A stretch of DNA of 64,000 nt from Glycine soja (taxonomy: Eukaryota; Streptophyta; Magnoliopsida; Fabales; Fabaceae). The notes beneath the pieces were generated by a model. It saw only the letters and a program-made list of their open reading frames with translations, had not been told where the DNA came from and made no database searches. Positions 1-10,600 of the stretch are shown here, in pieces. The stretch is taken from assembly GCF_004193775.1 (NCBI RefSeq), contig NC_041011.1:42043167-42107166 (forward strand). Direction: 5' to 3'. How positions within the stretch are numbered: the stretch's first letter is position 1; every line of letters starts with the position of its first letter. The position numbers and the translations under genes are program-made.

Positions 1-172
1 CATTAATTCACTATTTTTTTTAACTTCCAAATTAATACATCAACTCCTACCATAACTCATGTTCCATAAAGAATGTTAATAATATTAATGGATTCTTAGC
101 TGGTTTGGATGGAGAATCAATGATTATTCTATTGAAGTATTGAAATATAATTAATATATTTAATGGTTCTTG

Positions 173-229
<57 letters not shown>

Positions 230-1250
230 TTTAAATATGTTTAGATCTTGATATCGGATTAATTTTTGTTTTAGTTTTCTAATAAAAAAATTGTTGCATT
301 AAACCTCTAATATATATATTAAAAGTTTTATTTTGAGTCTCTAGTTAAATAATAATGTGATATCATCATTTAACGGTAAAAATAAACAAAAGAGACTAAA
401 ATTTATGGCAGAAAAAAAGTTGGAGGGTGTTAACTAGTGAACAAAATATTTAAGGACTAAAATCATAAACTGTAAAAAATTTGGAGACAAAAAATATAAT
501 TAACCTTAAAAAATATATATTAATATGAAATCATTATTTTATATTCTTATAAGATAAAAGGTTAGTAAAAATAATATTTGATAAGTAGGCCTTGTATGTG
601 GACTTATGGGGTCTAAAATTAAGCTTTTATTTGGTTAAAAGAATAGTTGAGTAAAAACTAGAAAAAAATATTAAAAATAAAGAAAATTTTTACTTCTTAA
701 TCATCCGTTTGTATTCTTTTCTCTTAAATAAAATCTCAAATTCATAGTTTGGGTGTAGGTATGAAAAAATAAATGTACTCATGAGAAAATTGAAGACAAA
801 TCGGCAATGAGTTATCAATGTTTGTTGGTTGAAGTGACATGAAATTTAATTTTTTTTTCTCAAGTAAAGAATCAAGCTTGAGCCTTGTGATGTACAGGAA
901 AAAAAAAGGTGTTAAGAAAGCTTATCCTTAAGCAGTAGTTGTTATAAGTGATGATAGATGTTGAGAAAGCTTATTTTAATCTTATAGCTTCTTAATTTTT
1001 CTTTCCTCTTGGGCTTAAGCCCCTTTTAATTTAATTCCAAACAAAATTGTCCATCCACTTGATGATTGGATGATACCATAGATTTAAATAATAAAAAATT
1101 CAGCAGAGTTTAAAAATGCATATAGGAAAGGTGCTTGATAAAATTATGGGTGCAAGAAAACAATATAATCAATCATTCCACAAAACCATAACTGTTTACA
1201 ATGAACTAATAAATAAATAAAAAGCATTTGCATAATTACATGCCCTAGTA
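1..1250. other. AT-rich intergenic DNA 3' of the WRKY gene
   Basis: No coding exon is supported here. The stretch is AT-rich, includes an (AT)n microsatellite at about 176-226, and contains phrases such as 'ggactaaaa' and 'agactaaaa' near 390-500 that resemble decayed terminal repeats of Mutator-type MITEs. The part next to 1250 should include the 3' UTR of the minus-strand WRKY gene, but no polyadenylation site could be fixed. Confidence 0.6.
176..226. repeat. (AT)n microsatellite
   Basis: An uninterrupted run of AT dinucleotides about 50 bases long lies in intergenic DNA. Confidence 0.95.
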
Positions 1251-4200
1251 CTAATTATCTCCTGCACCTGGTACCCCGGAAGGCCCAGGTTGAGGGGCAG
1301 CATCACTGCCAAAGTTGAGTCCATAGGAGCTTTGAGGCATGGCTTTAGTATTATTCAAGGAAGAATAATAATGCATTTGGGGGGTGTAGGAAGAAGACCC
1401 AATATTCATGTTTATATTATTGTTGAAACTTCCAAAATGGTTATTGGGACTCAGAAACCCATTGGCAAATTGATCAGGATTCATGTCATTACGAAGTTGA
1501 AGTGTGTGAACTTGATCAGTTTCTGCAGGGTTTGGGTTATTCAGAAAATTCCCAGTCGCAGCAAATTGAAAAGTCATTAGGCCATCATCTTCATCTTCGT
1601 CTTCATCTTCTTCATCATCCACAAGCTGTATCTGGTGACGTTTCCTTCTGGGGGGTGGTTGTTCATGATTGTGTTTACCCTCATAAGTATTAATCACAAT
1701 TTTTCCTGTTGCATGAATCACGTTCCACGTGCTTTCTTACATAACACCCAGCACTTATGCATTTGTAGTAGGCCCTGGAAAAGATCCATGAAAACTCGTT
1801 AGATTAATGCATATATATTGGCAAAACTGCATGAATATGATATCATACTAGGATGAATGCTTAGGCTCTAATGTGAAAAGTGAAGACCTTAATTAATCAT
1901 GTGAATGGATACAAAGCTGAGCAGTAACAAACTTTTACTGTTGCTGTTATCTAGTAATTAACTAGTTGGTGTAGTAGAAATGAGAGAAAGAATGGTTATG
2001 GGAGGGATAAAATGTCACTTTGAAAAAATAGTCATTCTGAGTAAGAAATAGAAAGAATAAAAAAAGAATGTAATAAGTGAATAAAAAAAGAGAAAAAATA
2101 GAAAGAAGACTGAGAAAATGAGTAGATATAATCATTAATTATTTAGATATTAAATGCTATGCATGAGATAAAAATTAAATATATCTTCCTAATCTATGGA
2201 GCAGTAAATTTTAAGATTTATATCTTACATTTTAATATTTAATTAATTTGTTTCCTCTAGTAATTAATTTTAAAATTGAATATGAGAAAATAACTAAATA
2301 AAATGTAGGTTCACGCACAATTAATTACAAAATGTCGCGTGCAATAAATTTATTGATTTGTATAATAATTATCTTAAAAATAATTTAAAAGATAATTTTT
2401 AATTGGTTATAAGTGTACAATATTTATATATTAACTGTGTGTGTCTATAAAAGTCTAATTTATTTTTAAATATAAATTATGTGCGAAATGGAAAATTTTA
2501 TTTCCTATTTTACTATTTTACGGAATATCAAACTTTCCTCCTATTTAATCTTTAATTTTATTTTGTTTGTTAGTAATTTTTAAAATTAAATATGCAAATA
2601 GTAAAATAGCCATGAGTAATTTGAAACTGAACAAATAGCCATGTGTATACTTATGCAATATTGCAATTTATAACCCATAGCATGACATATGCATGATATA
2701 TATCATCCATGTGGTACACAAATATAAACAAACTTGCACGTGCATCTAGTCAAGAGAGATCGAACAGTATACCTAGGGTATGTATGTCCCTTGATAACCT
2801 TCTGGCCATATTTTCGCCAGTTATATCCATCATCCAATATGGTCTCGTTTTTGCTCTCAAATTGCACCACCACTGTTGTTTCCCCATGGAAAGACTTCCC
2901 AGTCCCTTTCTTATATTCCTCCAAAGATCTCTTCCTCTTCCTGATGTAGAAAATTAATAAAATCCATTAAAACACCAATTAACAAAAACATAAAAATTCT
3001 CATTGTTGTTATACACATCACCACCAAGTAGACACTATCACATTGAACTGTGTGGTCTTAACTAGTTAACTCTGTGACACAATATTATTTTTTTAAAATT
3101 GAAAAACATGGTTAGTTAATTCTCTCATATAGATAGACAAAACTATTTATATAGTCCAAACCATGTAATAATTAATTTCTGAAGAGTAAAACCTGTTCTC
3201 AGTGTCAGATCCTCCTTCCCCAATACTGGCTCTGTCTTCTTCATAATCACTGTCATCAGCAGCATGTGTTGGATGAACATCATTATTAAGAGTGAGCTCC
3301 AAACCATTGTCAGGTCCAACGTTGTCAGCTGATTCAGATACAGCAGCATGTGTTTCACTCCCTCCACCAACTTTGGCACTAACTTCCTCCTCCTCATCAG
3401 GTTTAGCGTTAAGATCAAATCGAAACTTCACCTTTTCCGCATCATTGGAGGAGTGTACTTGTTCAGCAACGTCTTGTGTGGGAGGAGCAAGAGGTTGGCA
3501 CCCTTCCATTTCCACCAGGCAATTATTAATGTTATCAGCAGGAACCTGATAAATTCATACATGCAAATTACACGTGCATTTTTAGTCAATTACAAAAATG
3601 ATTAATGTCCACACTAGATGACACTGAAAGAAACAGAAAACAGTCAAAACACGTAAGTGTAAGTATAATCGATTATATGATATGGTAAATAATAAACACC
3701 AATGCATGAAGTGTTTGGAATGAATATAAGTGTTCGCCAATCATTTAACACAAGTGAATTATTATGAATTAGTTTGGAAGCAATCACATAACTGGCTGAA
3801 ATATAACATCAGTTTATGATAACCAAGTAGCAAGTGGGACTAAAGCTAAATAAAATTGAATATTACAGAGATTATATATTAAAAAAACTAAGTTTAAAAG
3901 AACTAAAATAAAAAATAAATTTATTACACGGACTAAAAATATATTTAAAGCTTCCAAAAAAAATATCACAATTTTTGTCATATAATTCCTATAAAAATTG
4001 TTTATTTTTTCTCAACATTTAATAAAATGAGTAATTTTAGTCTCTTAAGAACCATAAAATATGGTAATTAACGAAGAACTAAAATCACATCATTTATTAA
4101 ATATAAATACAAAAATAAATAATAGTTTTTTATAAAAATAAAATTGAAAACAAATATTTTTGTGGACTAATCTTTTTTTTAGACCATAAAAATATAGACA

Positions 4201-4400
4201 AAACAGAAGGTAAACCTTTTTTAAACATATAGACAAAACAAAAGGAGGGGAACATATACCAGAGGAGGAGAAGTCTCAAAGCTTGTATCAATTATGGGTT
4301 CGTTTAAATCAAAGTCGAGACCCCTTCTCTCCTTAGTACTACTCGATTTGGCAGAGAAACCATGGTGTTGATGGTGATGGTTCTGGCTATTGTTTTCCAT
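1251..4400 (-). CDS. Single-domain WRKY transcription factor, frame broken in the zinc finger
   Basis: Exons (minus): 4260-4400, 3193-3545, 2773-2940, 1251-1774. All have GT..AG borders and matching phase. The predicted role is a nuclear DNA-binding regulator acting on W-box promoters. The N-terminus is His/Asn/Gln-rich and is followed by LDFDLNEP, an EAR-like repression motif. Exon 2 is acidic, with a second [12 protein letters not shown] element. Exon 3 carries a basic RKRKR stretch and the WRKYGQK heptad; the intron after the PR codon is the conserved WRKY intron position. Exon 4 starts the C-X4-C finger. Five A residues (plus-strand T run 1700-1704), where four would keep frame, shift the reading frame, so translation stops at 1690-1692 after about 248 aa. 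The HNH part of the C-X4-C-X23-H-X-H finger and the acidic tail remain open in the other frame to 1251; an unshifted product would be 394 aa. There is no N-terminal WRKY domain. It may be a recent pseudogene or a sequence error. Confidence 0.85.
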
Positions 4401-4537
4401 GGCAGTAAGGAGGAGAGAGAGAGTTAAAGTTGAAATAAAGAGAAAAAAAAAACAAGAGAGGGATAGAGAGGCTGGAGAGGGTTGGAGAGAGATCCTGCTG
4501 GAAAGGATTTGAGTCCTCTGACAAGAGATTGAACACA

Positions 4538-4545
4538 TAAATATA
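4538..4545 (-). promoter_or_regulatory. Candidate TATA box of the WRKY gene
   Basis: On the minus strand CTATATTTATG lies about 138 bases before the start codon. It is followed by a CT-rich leader (CTCTCT runs near 4410-4490), the pyrimidine patch common in plant core promoters. Position and composition are the only evidence. Confidence 0.45.
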
Positions 4546-6580
4546 GAGTTTGTACACAAACTGTAGTGATCTTAAAAGGTAAGTGTATACTGTACATGGT
4601 AATATAAGCTGTTACGTCCTGTATAAGGAGAGTAGCACAAGAATTGGAGTTTAAAGCTAAAGAATACATGGCAATAACCAAATTTTATCCCACTTAAGAG
4701 TCTAAACATTATGTGAGATCCGCTAAATAAATAACATACACGACATTATTTAAGCATAAGTAAAATTAATTTTAATTAAATAAAAATTATATAAATTTGA
4801 GATTATATATATTAGCATATATCATTATTGTAATAAAATAACAAAAATAGTGTCATTGTAAGTTGTTTGTCATTATCATTATTTTTTTTTTTCAAATACA
4901 TCAACTCCCACCATGACTCGTATTCCATAAATATATGGCCTATAGTCTTCTTCCCCTCTTAATTACCTCAGGAAAGTGCTAGCTAAATATGAAAAATATG
5001 AAAGTTTCCTTCTTATAATTTTTATTTGTCTGAAAAGAATGGATGAGTTTGTTTAATCTTAAAAGAAGCCATTTTAAAATAAGTGTTTTAAAAAAAATAC
5101 TGTTTTAAGAAGCAAATATAATTTTTTTTTAAAAATAAAATATAAATCATTTATTTTAAGTAAAAATAATTTAAACAGATACATCAAAAAACATAAAACT
5201 TTTTATTTTATTAAAAAATATATATTTTAAATAAATTTAAATAAAATCACTCAATATCTTTTAGAAAAACGAAATATGAAATATATTAAATAATAAAATA
5301 TTTAAATATGAAATCATATGCATAAAGGTACGTAGGCAATAAAGTATTAAAAATTAAATTAATCTCTGGCAAAAAAAATAGTGATAAGAATATAATTTTA
5401 TTAATGTAAGTTATAATTGAGAATTAAATATTTTTAATTGACTTGAAAGTCTGAATATATGGTGAAATATTAATTCTTATCTTAAATGACGAAAATATTA
5501 ATGATTATTCTTGTAAGAAAATTAAAATTAAAATTTTGAATTATGAAGAAGAGTAATAATGAAAAAATTTCCATAAAGATGATTTTGAGATTAAATATTT
5601 TGAAATTATGTAATAATATATTGATAACATTTAAATTTAATGTAATGAATTAAAATTTAAAATTCGAATTGTTAAAAAGAGTAATAATGAAAGTTTTCCA
5701 TAAAGATGATTTTGAGATTCAAACTTCGAAATTCCGTAATAATATATTGATAACAAATTAAATTTAATGTAATAAATTAAAAATTAAAATTTTAAGTTGT
5801 CAAAAAAGTAATATTGAAATATTTCCATAAAGATGATTTTGGGATTCAAATTTTGAAATTCTATAATAATATATCAATAACAATTTAAATTTATTTTCTA
5901 ATAATTTATTATGCGCATGGCATGATAAAACAAATAAACTTGTCAAAATTTTGATTAAGACATCAGGGTCATGTCATGAGCTAGAGTTGTTACTTTTTTT
6001 TTTGGTACAATTCATACATTTTTGGTAAATAGTAGAATTTAATAAGTTCAGTTTTTTTATATAATATAATAATTTTCTTTTATATAATATACAATAAATT
6101 ATAAGAATTTCTTAAGATTTATTCTTATTACATCAATATTTTTTCATTTTTACATTATTTTTGAGTCCCGATCATGTAACACTTTTTACACCTAAATTAA
6201 TATATTAATTTATATATTTTTTGGTACATTTAGTGTCTTGTTATATTTTTTTCACCATATCATTAGTACAAATTAAATATTCAATTCTTTTTGTTGGGTA
6301 ATATGGTCTAGTAACTCAGGTTTGTCAATGTTATAATCATTCTCATCCGTGTAGAAAGATCATTTTATGTCGGTTATTAGAATTTTGAACTTGATGAGGA
6401 AACAGTATAAGCTCTAGCTAGCTAAATAAGCCACCACAAAACCAACCGCATGTTTCCCAAGAGCTAGTACTGAAATACCATGAAAGAGTTGAAAATATGA
6501 ATTGGGTGGACAATGAACAAGGCCAAGTAATGGTCTATTCAACCCCCAACATTTTCTTTCTCATTCAACCCCATAAAACA
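4546..6580. other. AT-rich intergenic DNA upstream of the WRKY gene
   Basis: No exon is supported. The stretch should include the WRKY promoter at its left edge. Its only clear structure is a three-copy 127-bp tandem repeat near 5540-5895. Confidence 0.6.
5545..5895. repeat. Three-copy AT-rich tandem repeat, about 127-bp unit
   Basis: The anchor ccataaagatgatttt recurs at 5571, 5698 and 5825, exactly 127 bases apart. Each copy is followed by a 'taataatatattgataac'-like stretch (the third reads 'atatcaataac') and preceded by a 'gtaat(a/t)(a/t)tgaaa' stretch. Copies differ at scattered positions, so this is an old minisatellite. Confidence 0.9.
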
Positions 6581-6586
6581 TGAAAG

Positions 6587-7030
6587 TTAGAGGCAAGAAT
6601 GAGAGTTTGAAAACAAACCTTCAACAATGACAATGTCATGGCGGCACACAACATTCCACGATCGATAGGGCAATTTTGGAAGACACCTACGACGGTCGGT
6701 GAGTGATGGGGGACGTGAGCTGAGTGAGAGGAAAAAACGTAAGGTGGGTGACTGAGGGCACGAGGATCTGAGCAACTTTAGGCATGAGGGTTAGTTACTT
6801 AATTGACTATGCATACCATGATGATTTTTCCAAAAATGTCATGGATTTCTCATCTCTATGACGGTTATAATACGACTCATCGTTATATGCTTCATTTGAA
6901 GATGAGTTGTGTAAAATCGTCATCATTTAAACACATCATAATTACAAAAATATCACTATCTATTCTTCTACGATGATTTCAAATGACTGATGTGAAATGT
7001 GCATCATAAAAACCTTTTTTGCTATAGATC
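6587..7030. mobile_element. Possible DNA-transposon end fragment
   Basis: A locally GC-richer block (6600-6780) is followed by subterminal-like repeats of 'acgatgattt', 'cgtcat' and 'gacggtt' motifs, and ends in ccttttttgctatag. The layout resembles the right end of a CACTA or MULE element and parallels the stretch ending at 8262. No matching left end or target duplication was found, so the family is uncertain. Confidence 0.35.
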
Positions 7031-7252
7031 TATAGCACTCAAACCTCATGTGGTGGCCATTTGCTGGTTGGTCTATCATATCGGGGAGGCTATTGGGTAT
7101 TGAAAACAATAGCATGACTACTTAGACCTTGCTGGGAAGAGAATAGGCTGGGAGGGATGACATTTATAAATACTTTTATATGCTTGTAACTCTCTTAATA
7201 GTTGTTGTACCCATTTTAATAATATGCTTTACCTTTGGCTAAAAAAAATTCA
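7031..7252 (+). mobile_element. Possible LINE 3' tail
   Basis: A G/T-rich, non-coding stretch ends in 'aataatatgctttacctttggc' followed by an A8 run. This is the form of plant L1 3' ends (UTR, short T/A-rich phrase, oligo-A). It lies about 360 bases beyond the protease stop codon. No target duplication was identified. Confidence 0.4.
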
Positions 7253-7610
7253 AATGATTCTCTTTTTACTTTTAGAGGCTGGTAAAGATGCATTGTGCTA
7301 ACATTAGTAAAACTCATATTTGCAAGTAATATTTGTACTATTTAACTAACTTTTAAATGAACAACAATATTCATCGTCATCGTCATAAAATGTCAAGGCA
7401 ATACATTCATTAGGAAATCAATTTGAAAAATAATACAAAAAAATACTGAAAAAAAATATATTTGCCCCTTTGTCAATTGACTCAATTCTATCTACACGAG
7501 TAATGATTGACTATACCATACCAACCACACTGCACACCTTATCATTCAAGGAATTATGGTACAACAAAATTGAATGAATGACATACTTATTATATCAAGA
7601 CCAAGTTAAT

Positions 7611-10600
7611 TTAATTGTTTAGCATGGTAGTTAGCAACAAAAAGAAAGTCAATATTCTTCCCATAAATAAGGTAGTAGCTGAAGAAATATTGTGTGCACC
7701 CACTGTATGTACTATTCCAGTCGCTTCATCCTTCACTTTAATGCTGGAAGAGCCTAAAAAGCACAACACCACAATGCTAAGTTATTCTAGCATGCTTTGA
7801 TATCAACAAATTTTTAACCCTAAAAATCAATAGAAATTAACCTGAGTTATATGAATGAGATACCTATAACAAATTAAGCTTCTTTTGATCAAGCTCAAGT
7901 AAATTAATAACCTTTCTTACATTTCTAATACCAAAAAAAATCATTAAAAAATAAATTACACTCCCCTAGGGGTGTGGAGAGAGGTTGGTGGAGATGGTGG
8001 ATTTGAGGGAGGTTTTGGAAGGAGTGAGAGAGAGGCGGAGAGAATGAAATTATAAGGGTAAACCCTTTCAACGAAGACGGTTGTTGAATATCTTATATTT
8101 AAAGTTGGTTGTTGAAGAAATTGACGTTAAAGCGTTTTCAAAGATGATTTTAAGAAAATCGTCTTTAAAAAGTTACAATTATTTACAAAATTGTCACTAT
8201 TTTATATACGACATCAATTTTTATATAACCTTACATCTTAAAAGACCATTTTTGTAGTAGTGTCTCCACCTAAAAACAGCCATTAATAACCTTTCTTGTA
8301 AATTGCTTGAATTACACAACTCTCCTTTTAAATCTTAAAAAATCACAGCATCCTCGTGAGACTAATATATGCTACACTTTAATATATTTTAATGTAAATC
8401 AGCCTCTTAGGACAAACTTTTCACTCTTTGCGGCTCTCAGCATTATCAATAACTAATTTTGAACTCTTACTATCAAGTTTACAACTTTAGAAGACGAAAT
8501 AAAATTTGGGCTTAGGATGTTTAAAATTTCATTTCATTTTCTCAAGTCTAAATTCCTAAAACAATAGTAGCATGTTCAAAATTAGCTAGGCGTAGACACT
8601 AAAAGTTGCATAGAGAAGAAAAATACCCCTAGAGACTTGTTTATCTTGCCACTTTAAGAGATCCGTATACAATAAAATAGACTAAAATGTAGCACATTCT
8701 TTTCTCAGGAGAAGAGTGTAATTGTTAAAATTAGAAGGAATGGGAAATAATTGAAGTATCTCTCAAGCGAAAGAAGTGTAATTTACCCCAAAAATAAACC
8801 TGAAAAAATTGTAAGCAGGAGTAGGTTTGAGCTAAGAATGATGAAATTAGTTTAAATTACAGAGTACTAAAAGGAAACAAGCTAGGTGATATGAACTTGA
8901 AACAACCTTGCATTTTACATTCTGCATATTAATATATAGTTGGGGTTATACTACTCCTGTTCCTTTTTATCTATTCATTTAAGATGATATAGCACACGAA
9001 TTGAGAAATGCAATTAATACTGATTAAAAATTGTTTTTAACTTTCTAATATGACCTCCATTATTATTCCTCTTTAATTTATGATAAGTATGTAAAATATT
9101 TAACAATTAGGCATAATTGGAAAGGTAGTACCTAAAATTGTCTTGAACTTTTCAAAGACATAAATAGGAACAATTTAAAAAAAATGGACAAAGAAAAAGG
9201 AACAAAAGTAATAGTAAAACATACAACGAAGTAGGAAATAAAACATTATGAGAGGCGGCTTGGTACTCACAATTGTAGTCAGTCCATCCAATGGCCATAT
9301 TTTCAAGATCATATATCACTAGTTTGTTTGATAGCACCAAATCTGCCATTGAAAATAATTCAAAGTTAATAAATGATACAGAGATCCAACACTAACAAGA
9401 AAATATTTACAAAATGAATAAAACTAGCTCCAATATCACACACACAGAGGCAAATGAAAAGGTAAAGATCCAAAAGTAACTTTACAAAAGTTTACTTAAT
9501 TCAACACAAATAGATGAATAGTTGAAGAGCTATAACATGAACAACCAGTGTTAGAATTATAGGTTTTGGGTTATTGAAGAAAGAAAAGAGAAAGAGATAA
9601 CCAACAATAATAAACATATTATTGACAGGATGTGATATAATGCACTAACCTGATACCCCTATTTACACCAAACATGTTATTACAAGAACAAGTCGAAGCT
9701 CACTAACAATAAGACTTATAATCTAACGACCCAAATATCTTAACAATCCAAGTTACAAGTACAAGTCAGTGGATTAATTTATATGCACCATTTAATTCTA
9801 AATTGTACCTCCAAGAAGGGTCATGTCCTTTCCATTCTTTGTTTGTGCCACACTTTTCTGCCAGCCAATACACCAGATACCATCCTGGGGACAATCAAAG
9901 ACAAATTAAATTAAGAAACACCATAATTAAATTCTAGTAATTAATTTATCAAACTGAGGTACTCAAATAAATTCAAAAGGATACACAATATATCAGTAAA
10001 ATTATCCAGATGACAATTTAAACCATCATTATAGTTGATATTGAACAATAGATAAGAACCTTTGATTCACAATTAGACAAATTTCTCTATAATTATACAT
10101 GGCATTTAATATGCATGTATGATAAAACACTCAGGTGCATTCAAGGGATGGAGAAATCAGTTCAGACAACAGATTAACTTAAGATTAAAGCCCTTAAAAG
10201 AAAAACGTATTTGTGATTTGAGTATCTAGCATCTACAAAGCTTCTCAAATAAGAAACTGGGTACATCTACAATCAAAGTTCCTACTCACTTTAAACTGGA
10301 ACAGGTAGTCATGAGGATAAACTGTCAGTGATAGAGAATCTTCAAAATGAAGCTTGACAACTGGAAATCCACGATCAACACTGCAAGAATACAATGGTCA
10401 ACAAACTAAGGGCTGAATATGCTAGACACTTAAAGTGAACTTGTTGTCTTCATGAAGTGATGAAATTTAATTATCAAAAAGTAAAATGCATTCCAATTAC
10501 CAAAACATCATTTGCACAATTCATTCCCAATTACTATTTTAAAAGAAAACCATTTTTAACAGATGATTCTTTTGAAATATAAATTATTTGTAATGTAGCA

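Noticed and set aside
5545..5895. CRISPR-like or origin-like repeat
   Set aside because: Repeats are tandem 127-mers without unique spacers, in plant nuclear DNA.
9152..9270. Open frame continuing past protease exon 9 as the true C-terminus
   Set aside because: The GT donor at 9270 joins in exact phase to a family-typical final exon at 7753, so read-through is at best an alternative form.
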